A stretch of 64,000 nt of DNA from positions 1-64,000 of the forward strand of contig CAIQEU010000039.1 in assembly GCA_903870905.1 (NCBI GenBank), read 5' to 3'. The notes under the pieces are model-generated. The model had not been told where the DNA came from. It saw nothing but the letters and a program-made list of their open reading frames with translations, and made no database searches. Positions 23,092 to 32,570 of the stretch are shown here, piece by piece. Each line of letters opens with the position of its first letter. The stretch's first letter is position 1. A program made the position numbers and the translations under genes. This DNA is from an uncultured Actinomycetes bacterium (GTDB lineage Bacteria; Actinomycetota; Acidimicrobiia; Acidimicrobiales; RAAP-2).

Positions 23092-25035
23092 GTGACCCCT
23101 CCCCCTCTGCCCTCGAGCGACACTGCCCGACAGTCCCCGGCTCGAGGTGCTGAAGGAGCGATGGACCCCTTCGCTGGCCTCGTTCCCGAGGCACCGAAGA
23201 CTCGCTACCGCGCTCCTCGTGCAGGAATTGATCCCGATACGTCGAAGACCTGGTTCAAGCGCATCCTGCCGATCATCAAGTCCCACAAAGTGGCATTCGT
23301 GATGGCGCTCTTCATGAGCTTCGTTGGCCTCATGATCCAGGTGCAGATCCCCATCATCTTGAAGTGGGCCTTTGAGAACGCGAAGACCACGCCGATCACC
23401 GATTACGCCTGGGCCATTGGCGCTCTCGGACTCGCTGCGGGAATCTCGGGATTCATCTCTCGCCGATTCCTCTACGTCATGGCGTACAACTTCGAGTACG
23501 ACCTGCGGAACCTGCTCTACGAGCACTTCACCAAGATGAGCTTCGCGTTCTTCGACCGGGTGCAGACCGGGCAGCTGATCTCACGAGCGAACTCCGATAT
23601 CCGCTCGGTCCAGATGTACGCCACCTTCGCACCGCTGATCCTCGTCAACTGCTCGATAGCCGTTGTGGCCTTCTGCTACATGATCACGATCTCGTGGTGG
23701 CTCTCCATCATCGCCATGTCGACCATGCCGCTGATCTACGTGGTGGGGCTCAAGATGCGCCAAGACCTCTTTCCGGTGTCGTGGATCATCCAGTCCCGTC
23801 TCGCTGACGTGGCCACAATCGTCGACGAGAACATCAACGGCGTTCGAGTGGTGAAGTCCTTCGCTGCTGAGGAGCGTCAGGTCAACGAACTCGCCGACGC
23901 TGCAGAGCGTGTCAAGTGGGCCTACGTCAAAGATGCTGACCTGCGAGCCCGCTGGGGCCCACTGATTCAGAACCTCCCCCAGGTTGGCCTCGTCCTCGTC
24001 TTGCTGTCGGCTGGCCTCATGATCATCTACGGCCACATGAACGCGTCGGTCATCCTCACGTTCAACCTCTACCTCTTCATGATGCAGGCGCCGTTCATGA
24101 TGCTCGGCCAACTCGTCATGATGGGCCAGCGTGCTGCTGCGTCGGCCGATCGGATCTTCGAGATCTTGGACGAAGTCCCAACCATCGTGAACGACTCGGA
24201 CGCGACGAACCTCCCCGAGGAGCCCGGCGCCATTGTCTTCTCCGACGTGACCTTCGCCTACGGTGAACCGCCGGCGCACCGACCCGGTGAGCACCACGTC
24301 AACCCCGACGAGCTCGAAACCGCCATCCTGCGGCACCTCAACCTGACCATCGCACCAGGTGAATCCGTGGCCATCGTCGGACGAACGGGGTCGGGCAAGT
24401 CGACCATCGCGCGCCTGCTCACCCGGTTCTACGACGTCACCAATGGTGCGATCACCATTGGTGGCCTCGACGTCCGAGATGCGACCCTCGAATCCCTCCG
24501 TGCCCGCATCGGCATGGTGCTCGATGAGCCGTTCCTCTTCTCGGCGTCCATCAGCGACAACATCGCCTACGGACGTCCCGATGCCAGCCACGACGAGATC
24601 GTGGCTGCAGCGACAGCAGCAGGGGCCGACACGTTCATTCGCCGCCTTCCTGGTGGCTACGACTCCGTCGTTGGCGAGCGGGGCTACACCTTGTCGGGTG
24701 GCCAGCGTCAGCGCATCGCCATTGCCCGAACCTTGCTCGTCAATCCCCCGATCCTCGTCCTCGACGATGCGACGAGTGCGATCGACGTCCACGTGGAGAG
24801 CCAAATTCACGCAGCGCTCGAGACGCTGCTCGAGCGGCGGACCACGGTCATCATTGCCCACCGTCTCTCGACCATCAGCTTGGCGAGTCGAGTGGTGCTG
24901 CTCGATGACGGCCGCATCGTGGCCGATGACACCCACCAGAACCTCCTGGCAACGGTGCCGCTCTACGCCGAAGTCTTGGCGCAAGCGGCCAGTCTCGATG
25001 CCGCTGATGACGTGATCGACGGAGAGGACGCCTGA
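23092..25035 (+). CDS. Heterodimeric ABC exporter, subunit with degenerate ATP site
   Basis: A 647-residue half-transporter: six membrane helices (about residues 65-340) followed by a nucleotide-binding domain. Walker A is GRTGSGKST near residue 430, signature LSGGQRQRIA near 534, and the switch His is in IIAHRLST. Two catalytic positions are altered: the residue after Walker B is Asp (ILVLDDATSAID) instead of Glu, and the Q-loop reads GMVLDEPFLF with no Gln. This pattern marks the degenerate subunit of heterodimeric exporters. The GTG at 23092 follows AAGGTGAA. The stop TGA shares a base with the ATG of the partner gene. Confidence 0.92.
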   Translation: MTPPPLPSSDTARQSPARGAEGAMDPFAGLVPEAPKTRYRAPRAGIDPDTSKTWFKRILPIIKSHKVAFVMALFMSFVGLMIQVQIPIILKWAFENAKTTPITDYAWAIGALGLAAGISGFISRRFLYVMAYNFEYDLRNLLYEHFTKMSFAFFDRVQTGQLISRANSDIRSVQMYATFAPLILVNCSIAVVAFCYMITISWWLSIIAMSTMPLIYVVGLKMRQDLFPVSWIIQSRLADVATIVDENINGVRVVKSFAAEERQVNELADAAERVKWAYVKDADLRARWGPLIQNLPQVGLVLVLLSAGLMIIYGHMNASVILTFNLYLFMMQAPFMMLGQLVMMGQRAAASADRIFEILDEVPTIVNDSDATNLPEEPGAIVFSDVTFAYGEPPAHRPGEHHVNPDELETAILRHLNLTIAPGESVAIVGRTGSGKSTIARLLTRFYDVTNGAITIGGLDVRDATLESLRARIGMVLDEPFLFSASISDNIAYGRPDASHDEIVAAATAAGADTFIRRLPGGYDSVVGERGYTLSGGQRQRIAIARTLLVNPPILVLDDATSAIDVHVESQIHAALETLLERRTTVIIAHRLSTISLASRVVLLDDGRIVADDTHQNLLATVPLYAEVLAQAASLDAADDVIDGEDA

Positions 25036-26981
25036 TGGGCTTCGGTGGCGGAGGATTCGGCGGTGGTGGGCCAGGGATGTTCGGTGGCGGACCTCCCGGA
25101 GGACGGGTGGGCAACCTCCCCTTCGGCGGTATTCCGACCGAGCTCCTAGATGGCGTCAAGCGCCTGACCGAGGAAGAACCTGACCACCCGCCAGCAGATC
25201 TCCCTTTCTCACATCAGCCCAACGCCCGAGAGCGTGAGCGACTCTCGCTCATCACCTTGGTGCTGCGCTACAAGAAGTGGCTCCTCCTGGCGTCGCTCTT
25301 CGTCTCGTTGACCTCCATCGTGGCCCAAGCAGGACCGTCAATCACGGGCTACGCCATCGACCACGCCCTCTTGCCCGGACATCACTCCCTCAAGGTGCTC
25401 CTCATCTGCGTCGTCCTCTACAGCGCCATGGTGCTCATGAACGGCTACGCCCAACGGGAGCAGGCAACGACCACCGGGCGACTCGCGGCATCGGTCATGC
25501 ATGACTTACGCGTGCGGGTCTTCACCCACCTGCAGCGGCTCTCGCTCGACTTCTTCACCGAGGAGAAGGCCGGCGTGCTCATGAGCCGGATGACCTCGGA
25601 CATCGAGAACCTCCAAGCGCTCCTCCAAGATGGCATCGCATCGTTCGCCACGCAGGGCCTGACGATGGTCACGATCCTCACGATCATGTTCATTTCGTCG
25701 TGGAAGCTCTCGCTCATCGTGGTGGTCGCGGTGCTCCCGATCCTCATCATCTTGTCGATCTGGTTCCAACGAGGATCAGACAAGGGCTACGACCGAGTGC
25801 GTGACGGCATTGCTGGCGTCCTCGCCGACCTCTCAGAATCCCTGCACGGGATCCGGATCGTGACCGCCCACAACCGCCAGCGTCGCAACATCGCCCTCCA
25901 CCGGGAGTTCGTCGGCGAGTACCGCACCGCCAACATCCAAACCGGAAACTTGATGGCGATCTACGGCCCCGCCACGCAGGCGATCGCCATCATTGGACAG
26001 GCGATCCTGCTCGGTGTCGGCGGCAACATGGTGCTCCACCACGAGCTCTCGGCTGGTGTGCTGGTGTCGTTCTTCCTCTACCTCAACCGATTCTTCTCCC
26101 CGATTCAGCTCCTCGTGCAGCAGTACAACTCGCTCCAGAGCTCGAATGCCTCGGTCAACAAGTTGCGTGACCTCCTCGAGACCCCACCGCAGGTCCTCGA
26201 GGCCCCCGACGCCCACGACCTCCCTCCAATCGTTGGCGAGATCACCTTCTCCCACGTGAGCTTCGGGTACAACCCCGAGCGACCGGTGCTCTTCGACGTG
26301 GACCTCACCATTCACCCAGGCGAGTCGGTGGCGTTCGTTGGCCCAACTGGGGCGGGCAAGTCGACCATGGCAAAGCTCGTCACCCGCTTCTACGACCCAA
26401 CCGGTGGCAGCGTCAGCATCGACGGCCACGATCTGCGCTCGGTGACCTTCGCTTCGCTGCGCAGTCAGCTCGGCGTGGTCCCCCAGGAGGCCTTCCTCTT
26501 CGCAGGATCCATTCGCGACAACCTCATCTTCGCCAACCCGACCGCGAGCGACCAAGAGCTCGACGACGCCATTGACCGGGTGGGGCTCCGTGATCTCATC
26601 GATCGACTCCCTGACGGTGTCGACACCATCGTGCATGAGCGCGGCCAATCACTGTCGGCTGGAGAACGTCAACTCCTCGCCCTCGCTCGAGCGTTCCTGT
26701 CGCACCCACGAGTGCTCGTGCTCGACGAAGCGACCTCGAACTTGGACCTCCAGAGCGAGACCACCATTGAGCATGCGCTCGACGCCGTGCTCGAGAACCG
26801 CACCGCGATCCTGATCGCCCACCGCCTGTCAACAGCCAAGCGAGCCGATCGCATCGTGGTGGTCGACCACGGCCACGTCGTCGAAGTGGGCAGCCACGAC
26901 GAGCTCGTCGCGCAGGGCGGCGTCTACGCCTCGATGTACGCCACGTGGGTCACCCAAGGGGCATCGACCGACGACCACTGA
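25035..26981 (+). CDS. Heterodimeric ABC exporter, catalytic partner subunit
   Basis: A 648-residue half-transporter with an unusual N-terminus of about 30 residues that is almost only Gly, Phe and Pro (GFGGGGFGGGGPGMFGGG). A polar linker and six helices follow, then an NBD with Walker A GPTGAGKST near residue 435, a normal Q-loop (GVVPQEAFLF), Walker B VLVLDEATSNLD with catalytic Glu, and HRLST. The signature is degenerate, LSAGERQLL. Because a composite site uses one subunit's Walker motifs and the other's signature, this LSAGE pairs with the partner's Asp-containing Walker B, so both defects fall in the same site. Drug, lipid or peptide export is likely. Confidence 0.92.
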   Translation: MGFGGGGFGGGGPGMFGGGPPGGRVGNLPFGGIPTELLDGVKRLTEEEPDHPPADLPFSHQPNARERERLSLITLVLRYKKWLLLASLFVSLTSIVAQAGPSITGYAIDHALLPGHHSLKVLLICVVLYSAMVLMNGYAQREQATTTGRLAASVMHDLRVRVFTHLQRLSLDFFTEEKAGVLMSRMTSDIENLQALLQDGIASFATQGLTMVTILTIMFISSWKLSLIVVVAVLPILIILSIWFQRGSDKGYDRVRDGIAGVLADLSESLHGIRIVTAHNRQRRNIALHREFVGEYRTANIQTGNLMAIYGPATQAIAIIGQAILLGVGGNMVLHHELSAGVLVSFFLYLNRFFSPIQLLVQQYNSLQSSNASVNKLRDLLETPPQVLEAPDAHDLPPIVGEITFSHVSFGYNPERPVLFDVDLTIHPGESVAFVGPTGAGKSTMAKLVTRFYDPTGGSVSIDGHDLRSVTFASLRSQLGVVPQEAFLFAGSIRDNLIFANPTASDQELDDAIDRVGLRDLIDRLPDGVDTIVHERGQSLSAGERQLLALARAFLSHPRVLVLDEATSNLDLQSETTIEHALDAVLENRTAILIAHRLSTAKRADRIVVVDHGHVVEVGSHDELVAQGGVYASMYATWVTQGASTDDH

Positions 26982-26988
26982 GCACGGC

Positions 26989-27004
26989 GGGGCGCAAGCG
27001 CCCC
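26989..27004. terminator. Short GC-rich hairpin between convergent genes
   Basis: GGGGCG and CGCCCC flank a CAAG loop. It lies 7 nt after the ABC exporter stop and 5 nt before the end of the convergent hydrolase gene, so a bidirectional terminator is likely. Confidence 0.6.
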
Positions 27005-27009
27005 CAGGT

Positions 27010-27873
27010 TCAGTTGATGTGGGCGAGGATTTCTTCCACGATCGCCGGGACGAGTTCCAAGGGGAGGTCGTGCCCCATCCCCTCGAAGGTGACGTGGCGC
27101 GCTCCGGGGATTGCCGCTGCGGTTGCCTCGCCGCCGCTCGGCTGAACGAGGGGATCCTTCGTTCCGTGGATCACCAACGTGCGAATGTCGAGCGCACCGA
27201 GGTGTTCGGTCCGATCACCTGAGGCCAAGATGGCTGCGAGTTGCCGGTTGGTGCCCACGGGGTGGTAGCCACGGTCGTGGGCGACACCGGCCCGACTGCG
27301 GATCTCGTCTTCTCGGAAGGGGAAGTCGGGCGAGGAGATGATGCGCCAGGTCTCGACGTCGCTCTCGATCGCCGCATCACGCGAGGTTGCCGGTGCTCGG
27401 AGCAAGGCACCGAGGGCAGCTTCGGTTGGTTGCCCGACCATCGGGCTCCCCGTCGTCGACATGATCGACGTCAGGGTGAGCGTGCGAGCCGGGAAATCAA
27501 TGACGAACTGCTGGGCGATCATGCCGCCCATGGAGATGCCGAGGATGTGGGCCGAGGCCACGCCTGCAGCGTCGAGCACCGAAGCAGCGTCTGCCGCCAT
27601 GTCGGAGAGGAGGTAGGGGGCGTCAATGGGCTCGCCGAGCAGGAAGGGCAGGACATCGACCTCGCCGTGCTCGTCGAACCACGTCGACTTGCCCACGTCT
27701 CGGTTGTCGAAGGTGATGGCCGAGAACCCTTGGGCGGTGAACAGGTCGATGAATGCAGGGTCCCAGGCGATCATCTGGCCGCCGAGGCCCATGATGAACA
27801 GAATCGTCGGGTTTGCGAGATCGCCGTGGACCTCGTACTCAATCTCGACAGGGCCGTTGTGCGCACGAGCCAT
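27010..27873 (-). CDS. Alpha/beta-hydrolase
   Basis: A 287-residue alpha/beta-hydrolase with the oxyanion HG-like strand (ILFIMGLGG), nucleophile elbow GISMGG near residue 115, acid residue in VIHGTKDPLV and catalytic His in GMGHDLP near the C-terminus. FDNRDVGKS is typical of the group that includes epoxide hydrolases, esterases and C-C bond hydrolases. The specific substrate is unknown. GGAGACACC precedes the ATG. It lies 24 nt downstream of the F420-type oxidoreductase gene, so co-transcription is likely. Confidence 0.9.
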   Translation of the reverse strand: MARAHNGPVEIEYEVHGDLANPTILFIMGLGGQMIAWDPAFIDLFTAQGFSAITFDNRDVGKSTWFDEHGEVDVLPFLLGEPIDAPYLLSDMAADAASVLDAAGVASAHILGISMGGMIAQQFVIDFPARTLTLTSIMSTTGSPMVGQPTEAALGALLRAPATSRDAAIESDVETWRIISSPDFPFREDEIRSRAGVAHDRGYHPVGTNRQLAAILASGDRTEHLGALDIRTLVIHGTKDPLVQPSGGEATAAAIPGARHVTFEGMGHDLPLELVPAIVEEILAHIN

Positions 27874-27897
27874 GGTGTCTCCTTCAGTGGTGTCGAC

Positions 27898-28947
27898 TCA
27901 GCCGACGATGGACTTGAGTTCCTCAATGACCTGCGGTGCGGTTTGGTCGCCAACGGGAATGGGGTGGACTTGGAGGTGGGTGACCCCTGCTGCCTCGAAA
28001 GCCGCCACCCGCTCGGCGACGTAGGACTTCGGGCCACACAGGCACGTGAGCTCCAAGAATTCCTCGGGGACGAGCGCTTCGGCTTCCCTCTTCTTGCCCG
28101 AGAGGTAGAGGTCTTGGATGGCCGCCGCTTCTTCTTCGAAGCCGTAGCGACAGGCCAAGGTGTTGTAGAAGTTCTTGCCCTTGGCCCCCATGCCACCCAC
28201 GTAGAGCGCAATCATGGACCGACCGAGTTGGCGCAGACGCGTGACGTCCTCACCTTCACCAATGGCGCAGATACCACCAGCGGTGATCTGGAGCGGACCG
28301 AGCTCTGGTGCACGCTTGGCCGTGCCTTCGGCCAGGGCATTCCCCCACACCGCATCGGCACGCTCGGGGATGAACAGAATCGGGATCCACCCGTCAGCAA
28401 CCTCTGCGGTGAGCGAGACGTTCTTCTCGCCAATGGCGGCAATCCACGTCGGGATGCTCGATCGCACCGGGTGCTGGATGATCTTGAGCGCCTTCGGCGG
28501 CACTGATGCTTGGTCGGCCGGAAGGGGGAGGTGGTAGTGCTTGCCGTCGTGGGTGAGGGGCGCTTCGCGCTTCCAGACCTCGCGGCAGATCTCGATGATT
28601 TCTCGGGTGCGACCGAGCGGGTCGGAGTACTTCACGCCGTGGAAGCCCTCGATAACCTGGGGACCAGAGGCGCCGAGGCCCAAGTGGAAGCGCCCGTCGG
28701 TCATGGAGTCGAGTCCAGCCGCGGTCATCGCAATGAGCGTCGGGGTCCGGGTGTAGATCGGCAAGATGGCCGAGCCAATCTCCACCGTCTTGGTCAAGGC
28801 TGCGAGGTAGCCCATCACCGAGACCGAGTCGAAGCCGTAGGCCTCAGCGACCCAGATGAGATCGAGTCCAGCCGATTCCAAATCAGCCAAGTCACGGGCG
28901 GCCTTCTTGATGTCGCCCGAGTAGTTGAGCATGGAACTGATCTTCAC
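27898..28947 (-). CDS. LLM-class (luciferase-like) F420-dependent oxidoreductase
   Basis: The 349-residue TIM-barrel protein shows the family pattern: AGLDLIWVAEAYGFDSVSVMGYLA, VEIGSAILPIYTRTP, DGRFHLGLGASGPQVIEGFHG, GRTREIIEICREVW and the later VSLTAEVADGWIP. This is the F420-dependent branch rather than bacterial luciferase itself, judged from similarity to mycobacterial paralogs; cofactor choice is inferred. The GTG start follows GGAGACCC. The gene lies between a rhodanese/MBL protein and an alpha/beta-hydrolase, suggesting a degradation operon. Confidence 0.9.
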   Translation of the reverse strand: MKISSMLNYSGDIKKAARDLADLESAGLDLIWVAEAYGFDSVSVMGYLAALTKTVEIGSAILPIYTRTPTLIAMTAAGLDSMTDGRFHLGLGASGPQVIEGFHGVKYSDPLGRTREIIEICREVWKREAPLTHDGKHYHLPLPADQASVPPKALKIIQHPVRSSIPTWIAAIGEKNVSLTAEVADGWIPILFIPERADAVWGNALAEGTAKRAPELGPLQITAGGICAIGEGEDVTRLRQLGRSMIALYVGGMGAKGKNFYNTLACRYGFEEEAAAIQDLYLSGKKREAEALVPEEFLELTCLCGPKSYVAERVAAFEAAGVTHLQVHPIPVGDQTAPQVIEELKSIVG

Positions 28948-28993
28948 GAGGGTCTCCTTCGGTTGCCCATGGAGCGTAGTGCGGCGATCGCCC

Positions 28994-30082
28994 TCAGGCG
29001 GAGGTCACCGCACAGCGGTTCGGTCCAACCTCCAACGTGAGCAATTCCTCCAAGGGAGCGAGCACCGCACCCTGATTCGCCTCGACGATGCGCTGGTAGT
29101 TCGGCGGTCGATCCTTCGCCTGCGAGCTCGCCCACGCAACGAACGCCGCTCGCTCCATGGTGAGCGGCACGAGCCGCCACCGCAGCTGCCCGAGCGGCAC
29201 CCCGGTGACCACACCACGCTCGACCTCGATGACCTCGCCGATGTGGGCGGGCAAGACGAGCACGTCATCGGCGAGTGCGTCGGTGTGACGGTGGATGGAC
29301 TCGTAGAGGTTGTTGGCGAACTCCTCAGCCTGCTCAGCGAGATCAGGTCGCCCCACACCATCTAAGAACAAGGTGTCCCCGGTCAACAAGGCCGCACCCT
29401 CCACGAGGAACATGGTCGAACCCATCGTGTGCCCTGGTGAGCGCAGTGGCTCGATGGTCGCCTCGTAGGGCGCATCGCCCAAGGTGATGCACTCGGGCAT
29501 TGCCTCGTGGGAGAAGTGCACGGGTTCGGCGTCACCGAGGTAGTAGTGGGCACCGACGGCACTCGCCAGTGCTCGACCTCCTGAGAGGTGATCGGCGTGG
29601 AGGTGCGTATCGAGGACGGCCGTGACCGTCCAACCCTTCGACGCGGCGAGATGCTCGTACCGTTCGAGATCGGTCGAGGGGTCGACCACCATGCACTGTC
29701 CGCCAGTGCCGATCACGTAACTGAAGCAGCCCTTGCCCCGACGGCGGACTTGGATGATGGTGGCTCGACCGACCCGCACTTCGGCGTGGTCGTAGACGTT
29801 GGCCCATGCGGCCATACCACCGTCAACGGAGGTGGCATCGAAGAAACGCTGCTCGAGGAGTTGCGCCGCCGATGCAGACCGTGCACCCGCTGCGCAGATC
29901 GTGAACACCTCAGCGGTGCGAGGAATCCGGTTCAGGTGGTGGGGGAGATCCTGCAGCGGCAGGTTCACCGCACCACGGATATGCCACGCGTCGAACTCCT
30001 CAGGGGTGCGCACGTCGAGCAAGTAGGTGACTTGGTCCCGGTCGAGTCGATCGAGCAGGTCGGCAACGGTAATTGAACGCAT
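28994..30082 (-). CDS. Rhodanese-MBL fusion (persulfide dioxygenase-like)
   Basis: This 362-residue protein fuses two domains. Residues 1-100 form a rhodanese domain with CAAGARS as the active-site Cys loop. Residues from about 105 form a metallo-beta-lactamase domain with THLHADHLSGG, SPGHTMGS and LLTGDTLFLDGVGRPDL, the pattern of ETHE1-type persulfide dioxygenases, in which a single iron is bound. In most fusions the rhodanese is C-terminal; here it is N-terminal. Oxidation of glutathione- or mycothiol-type persulfide to sulfite is the expected reaction, with the rhodanese handling sulfur transfer. GGAGGC lies just upstream of the ATG. Confidence 0.88.
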   Translation of the reverse strand: MRSITVADLLDRLDRDQVTYLLDVRTPEEFDAWHIRGAVNLPLQDLPHHLNRIPRTAEVFTICAAGARSASAAQLLEQRFFDATSVDGGMAAWANVYDHAEVRVGRATIIQVRRRGKGCFSYVIGTGGQCMVVDPSTDLERYEHLAASKGWTVTAVLDTHLHADHLSGGRALASAVGAHYYLGDAEPVHFSHEAMPECITLGDAPYEATIEPLRSPGHTMGSTMFLVEGAALLTGDTLFLDGVGRPDLAEQAEEFANNLYESIHRHTDALADDVLVLPAHIGEVIEVERGVVTGVPLGQLRWRLVPLTMERAAFVAWASSQAKDRPPNYQRIVEANQGAVLAPLEELLTLEVGPNRCAVTSA

Positions 30083-30144
30083 GAACGCCTCCTCACTCCA
30101 ACCTTACCGGCGCCCCTACATTCCTGACCCGGATGAGGACGGCC

Positions 30145-31080
30145 TCAGTGCAGGCGATACTTCCCGAATCGCTCGTAGCGCCAGAGCAAGCGACCGAGGG
30201 TGTTCACCGTGTCGAGGCCGTACTGCTTCGACGGATTGTGGCCCGTTTGGATCGCGGCGAGGTACCAGGTGTTGCCGAGGAGTACGAACCCCGCCGAGTT
30301 GATCTGCCACCCGGTCGCCACCTCAGGGAACCATCCGTCCTTGAGCCCCACCGCTGACCCCGCCGGCGGGCCTGAGCCGATGCCGAATCGTTGGGCTGGC
30401 ACCACGCCTTCGAGGAGCGACATCGCGAGGTCTCGGGTGCTCGTCGACAAGACCGTGTTGGGCAAGACGACGAGTCGGAGGAGGGCGATCTGATCGGCTG
30501 GGGTCGTGAGCGTTGCTCCCCAATTCCACTGACTCGTGGTGGAGGTCAGCCCGAGACGAGCGTTGAAGGCGTCGAGCGCCGTTGGACCGCCGAGGGCGTT
30601 GAAGAGCGCGGTCGCAGCGTCGTTGTCCGAGGTGGTGATCATTGATCGGGCCAGGCGCAGCGTCGCCGCAGGTACCTGCTCGTGTCGTTGCTCGGCGCCT
30701 ACGAGCAGCTCGAGCAGGATGTCGAGTTTGACCATGGACGCCGTGAACTGGCGGAGTCCGGGGTGGTACTGCGACAGCGTTCCCGTCGACAGATCGCAGA
30801 CCGCTGCGCTCACCACGTTGGTCCTCGTGGCCAAGAAGCGAGCGATCGCCGGCGAGGTGAACGGATTCGGCCCGGCGACGTCGGTTGCTGCTGGCACCGT
30901 GGTCGTGGTCGTCGTCGACGCGACGACCATTCGAGGATGGCTGGCGGCGGAGATTCCTCCGGCAGCGACCACGGCACCGGTCGCTGCAACTGAGGAGCAT
31001 GCGAGGACTGCGAGCCCGACACCGAGCACGCGTCGGCGCTTCGGAGGTTGCCGTCGGTGCTTCGGAACGTACTTGGCCAT
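30145..31080 (-). CDS. Membrane-anchored serine hydrolase (beta-lactamase/PBP fold)
   Basis: A 311-residue protein with a Lys/Arg-rich cytosolic start (AKYVPKHRRQPPKRRR), one membrane anchor (about 20-48), a Thr-rich linker, and a class A beta-lactamase-like domain. The catalytic S-x-x-K is ASMVK, the S-D-N motif is TTSDNDAA, and a K-x-G-like element is LKDGWFPE. The SDN and SxxK motifs support a penicillin-interacting or transpeptidase-like enzyme; many actinobacterial members have no known substrate. The ATG at 31080 follows TAGATT by 7 nt. No omega-loop E-x-E-L-N is visible, so it is unlikely to be a true beta-lactamase. Confidence 0.8.
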   Translation of the reverse strand: MAKYVPKHRRQPPKRRRVLGVGLAVLACSSVAATGAVVAAGGISAASHPRMVVASTTTTTTVPAATDVAGPNPFTSPAIARFLATRTNVVSAAVCDLSTGTLSQYHPGLRQFTASMVKLDILLELLVGAEQRHEQVPAATLRLARSMITTSDNDAATALFNALGGPTALDAFNARLGLTSTTSQWNWGATLTTPADQIALLRLVVLPNTVLSTSTRDLAMSLLEGVVPAQRFGIGSGPPAGSAVGLKDGWFPEVATGWQINSAGFVLLGNTWYLAAIQTGHNPSKQYGLDTVNTLGRLLWRYERFGKYRLH

Positions 31081-31087
31081 CAGCCAA

Positions 31088-31093
31088 AATCTA
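31088..31093 (-). promoter_or_regulatory. -10-like hexamer of the serine hydrolase gene
   Basis: TAGATT on the minus strand, 7 nt before the ATG at 31080. It suggests a leaderless start. Confidence 0.4.
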
Positions 31094-31126
31094 GGAGCGA
31101 GAGAGGTGCTCCTCGGTGGATACTGC

Positions 31127-32479
31127 CTACCGACCGATCTCGAACGCCGCCTCAACCGCGCCGAGCGCTCCGTCCAAGATGGCGAGTCCTTCGGCCACTT
31201 CTTCCGCCGTCACGGTGCACGGCGGCACGACGTGGAGGCGGTGGTAGTTGAAGAAGGCGAGGAGACCGCGTGCCTTGCACTCAGCTTGGAGCATGGCCAT
31301 GGCTGGGCTCGTGCCGCCGTAGGGAGCGAGCGGCTCCTTCGTCGCTCGGTCCATGACGAGGTCGAGGGCCCAGAACACCCCCATGCCCCGCACCTCACCA
31401 ATGCTCGGGTGCTTCGCCTGCAACGCCGTGAGGCCAGGGCCGATGTGGTCCCGCCCCATTGCGGCGGCGTTGGCCACGATCCCTTCGTCCTCCATGGCGC
31501 CAATGGTGGCGACGGCTGCAGCGCAAGCCAAGGGGTGACCGGAGTAGGTGAGGCCACCGGGGTAGACCCGATCGGCGAAGGTCTGGCAGATCGACTCGGA
31601 GATGACCACGCCGCCGAGGGGGACGTAGCCGGAGTTCACCCCCTTGGCGAAGGTGATGAGGTCCGGGGTGACCCCGAAGTGCTCGAACGCGAACCACGAG
31701 CCCGTGCGCCCAAATCCACACATGACCTCATCGGCAATGTAGAGAATCCCGAATTCATCACACAGTGCTCGAACACCGGCCAAGTAGCCCGGCGGGGGCA
31801 CCATGATGCCGGCAGTCCCAGGGATGGTCTCCAAGATGATGGCGGCGATGGTGGTCGGACCCTCGAAGACAATGGTGTCGCGGAGATGCGCCAGCGCACG
31901 CTCGGTCTCTTCAGCCTCGGTCGTGGCGTAGAAGGCGGAACGGTAGAGGAACGGTCCGAAGAAGTGGACGACACCGGCCGACGCGGTGTCGCTCGGCCAG
32001 CGTCGGGGGTCACCGGTCAAGTTGATCGACGTTGACGTGGCCCCGTGGTAGCTGCGATAGGTCGACAGCACCTTGTGGCGGCCAGTGTGGAGCCGGGCCA
32101 TACGCACCGCGTGCTCGACGGCTTCGGTCCCGCCATTCGTGAAGAACACCTTGGAGAATCCCGCTCCGGCTCGCTCCACGATCAACCGGGCTGCCTCGGA
32201 CCGCTGGTCGTTGGCGTGTTGGGGCGCAATGGTGCAGAGCGTCGCGGCCTGGGCCTGAATGGCCGCCACCACTGTTGGGTGCTGGTGGCCAATGTTGGTG
32301 TTGACGAGTTGGCTGGAGAAATCGAGGTAGGTCGTTCCCTTGTCGTCGGTCACCCGTGCCCCGAGCGCATGGTCGACGACCATGGGCGTGAGCGCCGCTT
32401 GTGCAGACCACGAGTGGAAGACGTACCTCCGGTCGAGTTCGTAGGTGCGCTGTCCTCGTTCTGCTGCGGTGTCCACCAC
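31127..32479 (-). CDS. Class III PLP-dependent aminotransferase
   Basis: The 450-residue enzyme has the class III aminotransferase landmarks: FFTNGGTEAVEHAVRMAR, YRSYHGAT, ILETIPGTAGIMVPPPGYL, ILYIADEVMCGFGRTG with the Asp contacting PLP, and FAKGVNSGYVPLGGV with the Schiff-base Lys. It is closest in style to omega-amino acid or taurine-pyruvate aminotransferases; the substrate cannot be fixed. The GTG start follows GGAGACC. The region 31081-31126 contains no gene. Confidence 0.92.
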   Translation of the reverse strand: MVDTAAERGQRTYELDRRYVFHSWSAQAALTPMVVDHALGARVTDDKGTTYLDFSSQLVNTNIGHQHPTVVAAIQAQAATLCTIAPQHANDQRSEAARLIVERAGAGFSKVFFTNGGTEAVEHAVRMARLHTGRHKVLSTYRSYHGATSTSINLTGDPRRWPSDTASAGVVHFFGPFLYRSAFYATTEAEETERALAHLRDTIVFEGPTTIAAIILETIPGTAGIMVPPPGYLAGVRALCDEFGILYIADEVMCGFGRTGSWFAFEHFGVTPDLITFAKGVNSGYVPLGGVVISESICQTFADRVYPGGLTYSGHPLACAAAVATIGAMEDEGIVANAAAMGRDHIGPGLTALQAKHPSIGEVRGMGVFWALDLVMDRATKEPLAPYGGTSPAMAMLQAECKARGLLAFFNYHRLHVVPPCTVTAEEVAEGLAILDGALGAVEAAFEIGR

Positions 32480-32570
32480 TGGTCTCCTTTTCCTCAGCCG
32501 AGGTTACCGCCGCCATGCACGAACATCTGGGGCCCGCACGCGGTGCTCACCGTGACCGGCGAGGGCCGGT

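Noticed and set aside
23581-24984. Minus-strand frame of 467 codons within the ABC exporter gene
   Set aside because: Composition follows the antisense of a GC-rich gene and no motif is recognisable.
31093-31113. 6-bp inverted repeat AGGAGC/GCTCCT as a terminator
   Set aside because: Short, with a 9-nt loop and no U-tract; it overlaps the -10 of the next gene and is not clearly functional.
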